NCBI GenBank assembly: GCA_037176845.1
Contig: JAYKXP010000074.1
Span: 62,001 to 126,000 of the forward strand
Direction of reading: 5' to 3'
Origin: Paramarasmius palmivorus
Taxonomy: Eukaryota > Basidiomycota > Agaricomycetes > Agaricales > Marasmiaceae
DNA: 64,000 bases
Positions 22,828-34,559 of the stretch are shown here, in pieces. Made by a program: the position numbers and the translations under genes. Numbering within the stretch: the stretch's first letter is position 1; each line of letters begins with the position of its first letter. The notes beneath the pieces were generated by a model. The model saw only the letters and a program-made list of their open reading frames with translations, was not told where the DNA came from and ran no database searches.

Positions 22828-24690
22828 GTGACGTGCCCACATCACGTGGAATCAACGCGTCGCGTCAATTGATCGACCCAGGAGGCGTCACCGCTTCCTC
22901 CCAACTCCGCTTACACGCCCCCATTTACAAAAATCAACCGGAATGACAAAGGCTGTATACGTACCTTGCAGATAGCACCTGTGACACTGTCCTACTTGGC
23001 AGTAACTCCAACGGGCTACTTGCCTGCGGCCGCGGTCCCAGAAACACTCGGCGGGCAAAGCACTCTATCATTCATTACTCAGCTGCGCCGCATTTCCATT
23101 TCCCCGACTCGCTGACTCACAGGCGGAAATAGATCACACTGCACTCGGATAGAGGTACTTTTTCGTGTTCATTAGACCATAGACGTCGTCAATGTAAATA
23201 AGCAGCTGCTATCTAAGCTAAGTAGTATACGGGCAAGAGGAATGTGGAATGTGGAATAAGTTAATACAACTTGAACCAAAGAAATACAACAATGCAATGT
23301 AACAAAAAAAGACAGACAGAGTCGAGAGTCGTATACAAACAGAAATAGCGCATGTTACAGAAGTGGTATTATCAATGCGAAATGTAGCATGCAGAATAAC
23401 GATAAAAGCACAAGAAACACCCCACTGCACCACACTCACTTCCTCAACACCTTCAACAAACCCCTGATTGCGTCCAAACCAAACCCGTCTTGAGGATAGC
23501 AAACATACATTGGCTCTCGACCTGAATCAAATTTCGCCCTGAAGTCTCCTCGTTTCCACAGTCCAGCACCCTTGGCGACCTGCCCGTAGACTTTACTCAA
23601 ACTCGAGATCTTCCATCCCGAGAGGTTGTCTATGGGTTTAAGCACATCGGAAGCGGTTATACCGAACGTTACTGTAGGTGCTTTCGATGGTCGCGAGACG
23701 TTGTGGAGTTGGGTGAGACAGGTGTGGATGAGGAACTCGGATGTTCCTCGGGGTGCAGAAGGGAAGGAGATGGCGTTTTTGATAAGATAGTATGATGTTG
23801 GGGGATGTGGAAGCGGGCATCCCTCGAGAGTGGTGTGAAGTGAGGAGGACGAGGATGAGGCGGAGTGTTGGGGTGAGAAGGTAGGCGAAGAAGGGGACGA
23901 TGTCGATTCGTCCGAGGAGGATTCTGCTTCGGCAGACGAGGTAGAGGCAGATCGCTTGGAGCCGAATTTGAAGGAGAATTTGGATTTGTGGGTTTGTGTG
24001 GGTGCAGGGGTTGGTGTTTGTGTTACGTGAGTAGTATCGGGGCCTTGCACGGGTGTAAGGATGAGAAGACCGACTATGTGGCCTTCGTGCTTGGCTACCC
24101 AGTATCGTCTGTGTGCTTCGTCGATCCATGGCTGTCCAGTGGTCTATAGGAAAACAGTTAGCCAAGCTCAAGATGTTTCGGAGAATAAGATACTTACCGA
24201 AGCTAATTGCACACCCTTGGCACCTTTGCTCTTTCTCCATTCAGCGAGACCATCATCGACTTCCTTCCTGTCTCTCTCGTCCCACTTTCCTGTCGTCTCG
24301 TGGACAGAAACACCTGCTCTCTCGGCCCTTCGCAGGTTCTTCTTCAAATCCTTGACAGCACCGACACCTTCGTGTCCTCGGTAGCTATCGCTAGTCATCT
24401 CGACAACGTGGTCTGGGTTTAGTGTCTCCTCATGGATACACTCAACACCAGCCCACGCCAACTCCTTGGCCAAGACTTTCTCCAAAGCCAAATCGGCGCA
24501 ACACCAGATTGGCTTGAGACCTTGCTTGGTGGCCCATTCGATAAAGGCACGAGCGGTAGGAGCGAGAGCAGATGGGTGAGAGACAAGAGGGTTACCCCAT
24601 GCATAGACGTACTTCTTACGCTGCATGTAACCTTGAACAGGAGAGAATGAGGATTGAGGAATGGCTCCTGGAGCTGCTTGCCAGATCCGG
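22828..24690. repeat. Segmental duplication, partner of 16383-18060
   Basis: The block holds the 3' flank and most of the coding sequence of the DUF2156 gene. Shared non-coding landmarks are CACGTG followed by ACGCGTCGCGTCA, GGAGGCGTCACCGCTTCCTCC, AGTAACTCCAACGGGCTAC, CTGCGCCGCATTTCCATTTC and GTACTTTTTCGTGTTCATTA. The two copies are in direct orientation about 6.4 kb apart with membrane gene B between them. Confidence 0.8.
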
Positions 24691-24872
24691 TATCGTTCGA
24701 ATTCGAGCCATGCCGTTGCTGAAGAGTTACCGTATGTGGCAACTAGGTGGGCAATAGAAGACTTGTCGAATGAAGTCGAGGTAGAAGGGGTAGGTTCCTC
24801 GACGTCGAGCTCGTCGTCGTCAAAGTTGAAGATGGAAGATTTGGCGTCGTCAAAGTCGTTACCAACAGACAT
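23436..24872 (-). CDS. Free-standing DUF2156 (LPG-synthase C-terminal-like) acyltransferase
   Basis: Exons 24872-24198 and 24143-23436 give 460 residues; the 54-base intron (GTAAGT..TATAG) joins GVQLAS to TTGQPWIDEAH in phase 0. The N-terminal 45 residues are acidic and Ser/Thr-rich. The DUF2156 fold follows, with YGNSSATAWLEFERYRIW, VQGYMQ, YAWGNPLVSHPSA, AGVECIHEETL, GVGAVKDLKKNLRRAERAGV and DEAHRRYWVAKHEGHIVGLL. An insertion of about 85 residues, very rich in Ser, Thr and Pro (residues 258-342), splits the domain before YYLIKNAISFPSAPRGTSE and VTFGITASDVLKPI. The family uses aminoacyl-tRNA to modify lipids. In fungi DUF2156 enzymes are reported to aminoacylate ergosterol; whether this one does is inference. 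No membrane segment is obvious. A decayed duplicate lies at 16383-18060. Confidence 0.8.
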
Positions 24873-27479
24873 TGTGGTAAGAGAGAGAGCTAGATCCTTG
24901 CGGTAAACGGTTTTTTGCGGAGGATTGGTGGGACATGGTAGTAGCGAGACAAGCTGTTTTTATAGAACCGGCAAGAATAGAAAATGTGAACAATTTCCGA
25001 TTACAGCATCACTCATCATCGCTTCGGCAAATTTTTACCAACCCACAACTTTGCCGCCCGCTGACCCATCCATATCTGACTCATTTTTTAGACTCTTTTC
25101 CGGTGCATCGATGTACCATCTCACTTGTCTAATTGTTTCTCTATTGTTTCTCTTTCAGTGTATTCTAGATCTGGACATATCTGGATCTCCAGCGCGTGAC
25201 TGCGAGCCTGCTTTCTAGGTGTACCTACACCTACCTACATTCTCGGGACATGCCAAACAACAACCTTTCGCAGTCTCGGAGGCTGCGTAACGATCATTAC
25301 GCCTCGGTTTGCGCCGTTCGGAGGCGCTCCTCGGATTCGGGAGGGGTCGGGCAGCTTCCGATTCACCTTGTTGTTTCTGACTCGCTGCTAGATCCTGGTT
25401 CCAGCCGAAGCGTAGAACCCAATACCCTGTACCCTGCAGCTCCCTGCTACTCACTCATTATTGGTACCCGCTCCACTCTGATTTCATGTACGAGTATACG
25501 CCTCATGCAACGAACGTGCTTGCATAATTCTCGTTTGAAGTTTCCGACGACATCGATATCCTTCTACCATTTTCCAGACGCTATGCGTAAGCTCCTGATT
25601 TTCATCGGGATCTAGGTGTGTCATCAGACTTGTCAGCTTCGCGAGCTGGATTCGGAATATCGAGGAACTCGGAAGATGGTGACGTCACACTGTCGGTTTC
25701 GGATTAGATTTACTCAGACTGCTCGTTTCGGGAACCGAGACGCGTCCACCGCCTTCAATCCTACTTTCTTGTCTAGCACTGGCAGGCGAAACATCTGCGT
25801 CCCATCCGCAAACCCATTTCTCCTCCTCTCCAATTCCCATGTCGCCGTTTCAAGTCTATCTTCCTCTGTCAGCACGTATCAGATCCATCAGTAAGCAGGC
25901 CTTTCTCCATTCTCCGCGTTCATGACATTGAACATCCAAACATTGCCCCGCGCAGATACTCGATGCCAGATGATTGGGTGCTAATTATAGCGCTACCGCT
26001 AGCACCGTGACCTCGAATAACTCGTTCACAATCTGGTGAGGCTTGTTCGCGTGCCCACGACTTCTATACCAGAATAGCGCACTTGCAAACTCGTTGACCA
26101 TGAACAACGGCATATCAACGCCTTTCTCCAGCCCGATATAAATAACACTTCCACCATGCTAGCTAGCGAGCCTCCTTCTTCAAGTCGGGCAATCACACGC
26201 GTGTTGAAGGCTTCTGAACGGTATGGAACGGAACAGGAACCGCTTGATGGTTGGAGTCGCGGTGGCGAGTGGACAGTCGCGAGATAACGACCCACGTCCT
26301 GAACAGCTAGGAAACAGCGGATCGAGCCTCGAAAGCTTAACGCCCCGCATAGTAGCCCGTCCTTTCAGATGCAACATGTATGAAAGAGGCTGTGGATCGT
26401 AAAGTTTGTCCTATAATTATAAAAGCGGTTCAGAGGCTTTACCCCGCATCCGAGTCTATTCTCGACGTTGTTGTCTGTAGGTGTTCCGTACGAACCAATA
26501 ATAGTTTCGTTGATCGCTACCGACAGAAGGCCAATGAGAGCGCCACTTTGAATCCGCTCGTTCCTATACGAGCTAGAACACGAGTCTCGAATTAGACCTA
26601 CAGACCTGGATGATTCTTGTTCCCGACTTGTGGGCGTATATACAAGGCCAGGGTAGCTGAGGCTTGAGAGTTCAGCCACCTACTTGCTTCTTCCTGGGAA
26701 CCCCTCCTCTTCTCTAATCCTATCGATATCACTTCCTCAAAACCAACAATATTGTCAGCATCTTCAATTAATATTACATATCACAATGGATTTGGATTAC
26801 GAAGAATCACTTGCAGTTGATTGACGACCTGCAAAAGTACGCACTTGCCTACTTGACACTTCACACCATCGACGCAATGTGCATTACACATAACTCTTGG
26901 CTGATTACTGATTACGATTAACCTTTTCAGAATCTAATCTAATACAATAAGACGCCTTCCACATACCGGTCTTCCCCGCACTAGCACCAATACTATAAGC
27001 CCAACGACATCCACAATGAAGCCCTCGACTCGACTGGCCTCTACTCCTCGGAAAGCCGCATTCTCTCCTCTCCTCGCTGCCAGCCACTTCCTCGCTTTGC
27101 ACAACGAACGAAGCCCAATGACGCCCAGAACCAGAAATTCTACTCCGGTCCTCGGGAACTCAAACTGGGATCGACGTCGTACCTTGGTCTAGACTTCCGG
27201 TTCCGTCGCCCACTGGCTGGGGCTGGAATGAAAGTTTGAACTGTCGCCGAGGAACACCGTTGGATTTGGGTTTTCGGGAAGGCTGTTGTGTGTATGAGGA
27301 TTGGCGACTCGATGTGATTCGAAGGGAGTGTACAGCGCGTAGTGAGTCGAACAGCACGTTTATTGCTGTACTGGGAACGAGGCCTCGGAGATGAAAGCTG
27401 AAAGTTGGGCGTTGAACGTTGAGCTCCAATAGCTTTCGGTAATGTTATCGATCCTAAACATAAACGTATGAACGGGGAC
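24873..27479. other. Gene-poor stretch, 2.6 kb
   Basis: I see no domain on either strand. The left 150 bases should be the promoter of the DUF2156 gene. A pyrimidine-rich leader near 26690-26780 precedes an ATG at 26785 whose frame stops after 12 codons. A 58-codon frame at 27016-27192 (+), basic and Ser/Thr-rich, has a clean ATG but no supporting feature. Other frames (25196-25615, 26026-26295, 26365-26679) look like chance. Confidence 0.4.
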
Positions 27480-28715
27480 TAGCAGCCATGCACCATCAAC
27501 CGGGAGAATACAGATCGCCTAGTGCCATCGCGTTCGAGGAACGTAAACAAGATGTCTTCTCGACGACGACAATCGACAGAGAAAAGAGGAATGGCCAGCG
27601 TATATGGGTAGCGCTGTATTGTACTGTTCATTCTTCGGTGAGCAACGTGTATACGAGACACAACAATGGATACTAACCTCATACAGCAGGTTGTATGTGG
27701 AGTGATGTGCAAAATGAATCTTCCTAGCGACGCGAGAAGGTTTGCGGTTGGAATTCCCAAATGTCTCTGTGTATCGGGCGAAGATGCGAGAATTGCGTCG
27801 GTTCTAGCTTTCAATACTTGGCGGAATCTCATTTTCTGGTTTGGGCTGGAGCTGGGATTAGACTAACGCTGGGAATGTTGGGAATATGCAAGATGCTCAC
27901 CTGTGTTCGCCGCATTTGATACCGTTTTCAATAACCACCTTAGTCGACATGCTGGACGTCTTTTCGAGTTGACGTCTCCTTCCATCTTCCATGTCCACCC
28001 GCACGGAAGGAAGGTTGAGCTCTCGTCACAAGATGTCTGTTGCAGTATGGTCGGTGATTGATAATGGTCAGGTTTGTTGCGTATTTCATGGAGCAGGGCG
28101 CTGAAGGTGTTTTGGTATCTATTCAGCCAGAATTGACAGAGAAATACCATAGACGTACCGTCTGAGTCCCTCATTGAAGGTAAACTTCAACCAGTCACAC
28201 CCAACTCAAGCCCCCGTAAAAATCGTGCTTCTGCTTCCACCTAACGGGGGATGATAAACCTGACAACATAACGCTCCGCTTCATGAGCCTTCCGTGTTCG
28301 GACGAATCCTGGGCTTTGGTTTGAAAGACACAAAATTTCCAAAGGAATAGGTCGAAAAAGTCCGCGTTATCATCTGCCATTGGATTTCAAGTGTCAGCTA
28401 TCAGTCACAACGATGTCATTGTACCGCAAAACTTACGCATTATAGCCTAGCATTGACTGCATATGCTCATTGACACTCCGTGTCCCTTCCCACTGGGTTC
28501 GTACGTGAATTTGTTATCTGAGGAAAAAAAGGGATATGATGAAAAAATGTTATCGCTGGTGTGGAGTTGAAGCCTTACATCTACCGGCAGGGATCACCAC
28601 ATGCTTAATATCACAGACTACTGAAGCCGAGAGATAAGTAACCTTGTCAGAGGAAGGAATCGAGATAAACCGTTGCAATTGCAAGTGGTGGAAGCGAGAA
28701 CCAAGCCGGAGCGAA
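27480..28715. repeat. Block duplication, copy 1 (partner 34560-36100)
   Basis: Shared landmarks in the same order are TTCGAGGA..CGTAA, GCGCTGTAT, GTGGAGTGATGT, CTTCCTAGCGAC, AGGTTTGCGG, TCAATACTTGGC, GCGTTATC(A/G)TCTGCCAT, CCCACTGGGTTC, TATCTG(A/G)GGAAAAAA, TACCGGCAG and GCGAGAACCA. Similarity ends near 28715, where the LINE sequence begins, and resumes downstream of it as the membrane-family relic. The second copy has no insertion at this point. Confidence 0.65.
28195..28380 (-). pseudogene. MADDNA-start small gene, copy 1 (probably broken)
   Basis: A minus-strand frame starts MADDNADFFDLFLWKF at an ATG at 28380, matching MADDNANLFALFIRKF at 35822. It runs 61 codons to a TGA with no credible splice continuation. 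The downstream minus-strand sequence to about 27480 still aligns with copy 2 but in broken frames. I do not recognise the family. It is most likely a decayed duplicate. Confidence 0.4.
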
Positions 28716-31000
28716 GTAAGCGCCCAGCTCTCTCCTTATCTCACGTTTACAACCTCGCCTCGCATTTCAGCCAGTGACCCAGGACCAAGCAGTCAAACTG
28801 GACCATCTGGTAGCGCACAAAGTCCACTCGTACCTATCATGGCCCTTTCATTTCAATTCTGCACTCCTCTCCCTACCGTTCACGTATATGGGCTTTGATT
28901 TCCCATCCATAACTCGTATAAATGATTCCCTGGCGGTTCAAGGGTTACTTCGCGACCTCAATCACCATATTCCAATATTCAAAGACATGGCCACTGTCAC
29001 ATTATCTGACTGGACATGTGCTCTAAATCACTGTCGGTTCCCATTGGAGGGCCCAAGCCTTCGTCGCTCCTTCCTACAACATAAACGATCACTTCCGTAT
29101 TCTTTCTCCCTCGCGCACAGGGTCCTGCACACCACAAACACCTCCCTTCGCCCAACGGACCTCTCGTATCTCTACGACGGAAATGTCAGCATTCGCCACA
29201 TCTTCAATTCTCTCCCTTACAGCCTCAAATCATGCCTCCCATTAAACACGCCAATTCTACTGAAAAATATCGGCATACGCAGACTGAATCAAATCGCAAC
29301 GTGGTCTCCGTTGACGTGTCGACAAATACCACGACTCATATTCTCCCCAGCTGCATCCCCACAAATATGCCGGTCACAAATACTCCGTCAATACCTCCCT
29401 ATACTGAAGTCATGGATCGAGAGCTTTTCGCTGAAGTCTCTTGTCCATGCTTCATTCGGACTGCCTTTTACTTACCCGGACCCGCCGTACACTGCTTTGT
29501 GGACATTGTCCATTCCTCGGGCTGCCCGCCAACGCCTCTCTGAACTCATCCTCACCAACTTCGCCACCTCAAACCCCCGGAGACCACCACAGGACCCAAC
29601 ATTTACTGGGTTATCGGCATCAGACGGCTCTACCATTCCACCCGCACCACTTCCCTTCCAGTCACGATCATCCGCTTTCTCGTCAATCTCGACATCGCAC
29701 ACCCTTTTAGCGACGCTCGACGCATTTGCGCTCTCAGCCAATAACCAACTGGCTGAAGTATACGGGATTCTTACAGCCATACTGCTGTTAAGGGATACTC
29801 CACGCCCCGATAACCCTTCACCTGTGATATACTCCGACAATTCAAACGCCGTTCGCCATCTCAATAATGCCCTTAATTTACCCTCATATAATTGGGCATC
29901 AAACCCTGCGCGAGCCCTATATCGATGGATCATGGACATTGTACATCGTCGTCACCATACAGCACCACTCTTAATACAACACATTCCTTCTCACACCTCG
30001 TCTACTTCTCCGCCTGCTCGAGCAAATGATCTTGCAGATCGCATCGCCTCGTCTGCTCATCGCTCAATTCCTCGCCCCCCGCCAGCACCATTACCTACAT
30101 TCTTCATGGATGATTATACCTTATTCTCTAAAACCCACTCCTACATTGAATCTAACCCGTTCTTGTATATATCAAATATACTCGCACGTCGTTCGGCTTA
30201 TGAAGCCTCCTTCCGCCCAGCAAGCACTCTCCTACACACTCTCCATGATCTGACACCTCCCCCAACCTATCCATACACTCGAGCGACTTCGGCATATTCG
30301 GCTGTCGTTCAGCTCTATGCCCGTTCATCTCAACTTGACACAAATTTCACCAAATTCAGGCGCTTTGGCGATATATCTCCTTGGTGCTCCTTTGGGTGTG
30401 CCGAACTCGAAACAACACATCATATCTTCACGGAATGCCCGAGATTTGCGCATTTTCGTACCCATGCCAAGGACTCCTTGGTCTCTACCACCACTTCTCT
30501 TGTCCAACGCCAGCCCTACCATCTCACAAAAGATGAACAGGCCGCCATCGTTACCGCGTCATCTCAGCTGTTCGCCGACACTGACATATGGCCACTGAAA
30601 CGCACTCGTTATTATCTGGGCTCCATGCCTAATATTTCCGACATTGTGCACAGCCTCTCTACAAACCAACGCGCACACACTGCAATCGTTCAATCCTGGC
30701 ACGTCGCTGCTATTCGGTTGGCTGGTCGGATTTGGGGTGAATATCGGAGAGTTACTTCGCCGTCGCGGATGAGGCCTGAGAGATCGAAAACAGTACATTT
30801 ACCTCCCTTCCTCTCCAGAATTACTTCTCAATAATTTTACTTTAAACCATATATGTTACATTATCATTTATGGTTTGGTTCTTTATTGTTACGAAGAGCC
30901 GGCGAGGTATTTACCTGTAGTTTACAGTTATTTACCTGAGCTATGTATTTAGCGGAGTCGGTCAATTTATAGTTGTTTCTTGTTTCTGGTCCCAAACTCT
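28716..31000 (+). mobile_element. 5'-truncated non-LTR (LINE) retroelement
   Basis: The element carries the C-terminal part of a LINE polyprotein but no reverse transcriptase catalytic core, which is the typical outcome of incomplete target-primed reverse transcription. Its left edge is inferred near 28715, where similarity to the uninterrupted copy of the block (36100) stops. The right edge lies beyond the stop at 30834, somewhere before about 31020; I could not identify a tail or target-site duplication with confidence. Confidence 0.65.
28774..30834 (+). CDS. LINE polyprotein fragment: RNase H domain and CCHC-like zinc knuckle
   Basis: An uninterrupted frame of 686 codons. It opens without a proper ATG (the first is at 28888), as expected for a truncated element. 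The segment starting GFDFPSITRINDSLAVQGLL is the region that follows the reverse transcriptase in agaric LINEs. The RNase H domain has all four acidic residues: D284 (SASDGS), E328 (LAEVYGI), D355 (YSDNSNA) and D419 (ANDLADRI). Downstream is a zinc-knuckle-like WCSFGC..ETTHHIFTEC. The frame has no stop over 2 kb, so the insertion looks recent. It cannot move by itself without the missing reverse transcriptase and endonuclease, but could be mobilised by a full copy elsewhere. Confidence 0.75.
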   Translation: MTQDQAVKLDHLVAHKVHSYLSWPFHFNSALLSLPFTYMGFDFPSITRINDSLAVQGLLRDLNHHIPIFKDMATVTLSDWTCALNHCRFPLEGPSLRRSFLQHKRSLPYSFSLAHRVLHTTNTSLRPTDLSYLYDGNVSIRHIFNSLPYSLKSCLPLNTPILLKNIGIRRLNQIATWSPLTCRQIPRLIFSPAASPQICRSQILRQYLPILKSWIESFSLKSLVHASFGLPFTYPDPPYTALWTLSIPRAARQRLSELILTNFATSNPRRPPQDPTFTGLSASDGSTIPPAPLPFQSRSSAFSSISTSHTLLATLDAFALSANNQLAEVYGILTAILLLRDTPRPDNPSPVIYSDNSNAVRHLNNALNLPSYNWASNPARALYRWIMDIVHRRHHTAPLLIQHIPSHTSSTSPPARANDLADRIASSAHRSIPRPPPAPLPTFFMDDYTLFSKTHSYIESNPFLYISNILARRSAYEASFRPASTLLHTLHDLTPPPTYPYTRATSAYSAVVQLYARSSQLDTNFTKFRRFGDISPWCSFGCAELETTHHIFTECPRFAHFRTHAKDSLVSTTTSLVQRQPYHLTKDEQAAIVTASSQLFADTDIWPLKRTRYYLGSMPNISDIVHSLSTNQRAHTAIVQSWHVAAIRLAGRIWGEYRRVTSPSRMRPERSKTVHLPPFLSRITSQ

Positions 31001-31329
31001 ACATACCCTTCCCACTAGAGCCGGTATCATCTTGGGCCCACAAACTCCAGTTGCAATCTAACATTTGCCTTTCAAATACCTCAACTCACAATTCAGAATA
31101 CCAGGATTCAGCAGAACGGTGAGTCCCTGCAAATTCAGATTCGGGAACGCTGTATACTTATCATTTATAGACTGTCAAGGAAATGCAGAAACTTGCATGT
31201 GGAGTCAGCATCTCAGAATTACTGGTTATCGACTTCGACGTGCGACAAGGCTACACATGGCCACATCTTGCAAACCTGGACATCGTACCCTTTGGCGTGC
31301 GAGTTATGCTCTACAATCCAATACCCACA

Positions 31330-31870
31330 CGGAACAAAACAGCTTTCGCTATGTTGCGTCCTTAATAACTTCCAGTGCCGGTTCCGATTCCTTTACACTG
31401 CCTCTACACCAGCAGTCCTACGGAGCTGTGTGACGATATTCCGGATCGTCGGACCCTTGACAACATTATCTGGAATTGCGCTCCCGCCGTGCTCATTTGC
31501 GTATGGGTGGCTATCCATCCTAATGTTCCGAAACACGGAACATCTACAGTTGCACTTGCACTGAGCAATGGGCCAATTATGTTCCTGGCGCTCATTGCGC
31601 CGGAACTCATCGTGGGCGATGCGGAAGTGGGTTCCCGCGTGAATGATAGCTGAAAGGGTTACAAGTGAGTCCTTCGTTCATTGTCTTTCCGTAGCGAGAC
31701 TTATGAAGTTGTTGTCTCTATACTCAGAGTGCGGCTGGACCCAAACGCATGCATTCTTTGTCTTGATCTTTACAACGGTGGTCGGTTCCGTCGGTTCCTT
31801 TGGAAGAAATGGTGCAAGGAGACTTGATTCTCGAGCCGCAATGGTGTCAATATGACCTCAGGCCTACCGT
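31330..31870 (+). pseudogene. Relic of a membrane-family gene (copy C)
   Basis: The remains are CRT-like DRRTLDNIIWNC, CVWVAIHPNVPKHG, IMFLALIAPELIV, then after a splice-like gap CGWTQTHAFFVL. The start region reads MLRP followed by a stop where copy D reads MFILYALARP. Deletions after APELIV lose the LWAMRQW motif, the GGFALYDG motif is out of frame, and everything from the EEEI motif onwards is absent. The upstream 250 bases match the upstream region of copy D at 36540-36706. At the point where copy D carries an extra A, this relic keeps the family frame. Confidence 0.75.
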
Positions 31871-32295
31871 CAAGACTGGCCAGATCCCCGCGGAAAGGTT
31901 AGTGCTTTTTGAACGTTTGACGCGTTCCGCCTTCTGGTCGGCTGTTTACGTACTTCTCCCGAGTTTAGGCGGTCCAAATTCTCGCAATGCGTTGCTTGTA
32001 TGTATGACCTCACATAAAAATTGTCCAGTTGATTTGGCTGAAGGTCTTGATTAGACGGATTGCAAGTTTCATCAGCGACAAGACGCAGAGCTCGCTTCAG
32101 GTTACGAGGTTCTCCGTTTCCTGATTCTGAGGTCTCGGCCCTCATCAACGTGGGACGTCTTCCATGCCTTGACGCTTGACGTGGAGAAGCTGAGAAGTTA
32201 CCTATGGTCGTCACGTTGATTACGGTTCAAGTTACGGATTTTTCCTTCTACCCTCATCGAACTGCCCTCTCCAGTGTGGTCGAGACACCATCAAG

Positions 32296-34209
32296 ATGGA
32301 CCGACGGTTGCTGAATCCTGTAAGTTATGTATATCTCAGACGTTCCGAAGTTTTGACTTGGTAACTTTAGATGACTCACGTCTCTGACATCCGCCTCGAG
32401 CGGTTCGACGACATGGTTCGAAGTCTCCCTAGAATCATGGATGTGCAGAATGAGATATCGTACGGACTTTTGGAACCTCTCCCCTCAACCAAAACTATTC
32501 CTTCTGAACCCGATGGAATGTCACGATGGGCACTTTTTGCAGTCTTGGTCGTCGTCGTGGAGATGGAGGCAGATCACCCCTCATTTGAATGGTTCAAGAA
32601 AACATGGCCCCTCCTTCATTCAAAACTTTCCTTGCTGTTAAAGGCCTATATCCTCCCCCTCACCCAATTTCCAACTACGCAAGAACGATATAGCTTTCAC
32701 GACAGTTTGGTATTCGCGTGCTCTCGCCTCCTTATCATCATAAGCGACATCAAATGTCATTATTCCGCTCAAGAACAGAGTAGATTCCTCGACATGGAAC
32801 CTACGTTCATACCATTGATGACCGAAGCCGCTTTGCACCTTGCCCACATTCACTGTCCGCATTTCGAGTTCGTATTAATGCATCTCCTCAAAATTGGGAT
32901 ACCACACACGCCAGAGTTGCTAGACCTCTTCCAGCGCTACACCATGCCCAACACATGCATCAGCATCCTATCCGAAGCGCTTGCCAAATCGGATGGGACA
33001 TTCGACGCATGTGTAGTCCGAGCGACATTGGCCTTGGCTAGTACTGCTTTCGTATCCACCTATTTCGTTTCGCCAACGCTGGTACTTCCGGAGAACACGA
33101 TGACCACACTTTTCATAGTGATGGATCGTTTGCAAAAGTCAATGGTGAATGCAGTTCCGTCAGAGACAGATCTCGTCATCTTTTGCGAAACGTTCATGTT
33201 TTGCTGTGGTAGCATCACGGCTTGCTTCTATCGCAGTTTTGGGTGGGTAGGCAAAGCTCTTGATCAGCAGTTGTTCCTGAAACTTGTGGAGATGGAGGCG
33301 TTCTTCAACTCCATTGAAATCACACCTGAAGTTCGGGAAAAGCTGTTGGCGTGGCCGCCCACGGGAGCCTTTTGCGACCTTGTGTCTTGTATTAGGCCAT
33401 TTCTCGTTTTACGACCCGTGGTGAACAAGATCCTCAAGTATACCGATCCCTTGCTCTCTAAAGCTTCCACCACCGATTCACCCCTCATGGACGCTATCTC
33501 GCAACTCAACAAGGAGGCTTGGTCTATCAAGCGTCAGATGTATCAATTCGATGACGGCGATATGCAATCATGCAGTCACTACCAGGTACGATACTCTTAT
33601 TCTATGAGGTGACCTGTGCCACTGACAAAAATCAAGTGCCCTTTGAGATTACTTCAAAGTACCGCCAAGAAAAACAGGTTTCGACGCTGCTCCGGCTGCC
33701 TCGCTGCTACCTACTGCTCTCCCAAATGCCAGCGGGCGCAATGGAAGCTCGGTCATCGCGAAGAATGTAAGGCGATTCGGCCAGATATAGGGGGACCAGG
33801 TGAGTAGTATGTCTTCCCTGATAATCCTGCATGTATTCAAGTGTAAATTGCAGGACTTGGAGTTCGGGTCGTATCCTTCCAAGATGAACAGTTCATCAAA
33901 TACCTCGTCCGACGAGAGATAGTGACCAGAATTGATCACCTGCGCCGAGAGGCATCATCAAAGCCTATCTTGGTTCGATTCGACTATAGGGAATGGCCGA
34001 TGAGCTTCAGCTGCATACAACTGTCATCTTCAACGTTGATTTGCATTTGCGAAACGAACTGCGACTTGCAGAAATATCTGCAGCTTCTCTTGCGGCAACT
34101 CCAGCCCAAACAACAGGTCGTCGTGCAGATATATCTCCGTTCGCAGCCTGCATGTAACATGAGATGGGTTTATGTGGAAGGTCTTCCGGGGAGGTCTGAC
34201 TCGCAGTGA
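32296..34209 (+). CDS. MYND-type zinc finger protein (copy 2), four exons
   Basis: Exons 32296-32319, 32371-33585, 33637-33799 and 33854-34209 give 585 residues; the introns are 51, 51 and 54 bases. All splice positions and phases match the gene at 1971-3904, including the eight-residue first exon. The N-terminal 400 residues align with copy 1 throughout (for example MEPTFIPLMT against MEPTFVALMA, RQMYQFDDGD against CQMYQFDDND). MYND ligands are C409, C414, C431, C434, C440, C444, H453 and C457. The conserved C-terminal part (FQDEQFIKYLV, FDYREWPM, RWVYVEGL) follows. The gene is intact. It lies inside the duplicated MADDNA/membrane blocks; its function is unknown. Confidence 0.85.
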
Positions 34210-34559
34210 GTCTACGGTAGCAAAACATATCTTTGACAACATATGTATTGGAACTTACTCTCAGTTTAACCTTTGCTCAATTCCAGAATCGTACTCCCTA
34301 TGTTGTTATTGAAAGGTTGTGGTTTTGCTTACACGGCACTGTAAAATTTTCCTTTCAATTTAGAACACTTCCTTTTTAGGAAGGATCATTTCCCGTTTTG
34401 GAATGTCTCCTCCATACGCTATAAAGTAGATGACTATATAAGGAGTACACAACCCGCAGGGTAATTGTCCGACATCTTTGTCTCGACTCAAGACGGTCTA
34501 TAGTAATAGGCCATTGGACTTTCGAGAGCTCACACGGCGTTGATTAGCCAGGCGCATCG

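Noticed and set aside
27016..27192. 58-codon plus-strand frame with a clean ATG, basic and Ser/Thr-rich
   Set aside because: No homology, no upstream support, and frames of this length are common by chance.
29472..29939. Minus-strand frame of 155 codons inside the LINE
   Set aside because: It is antisense to the RNase H frame, whose catalytic residues are conserved.
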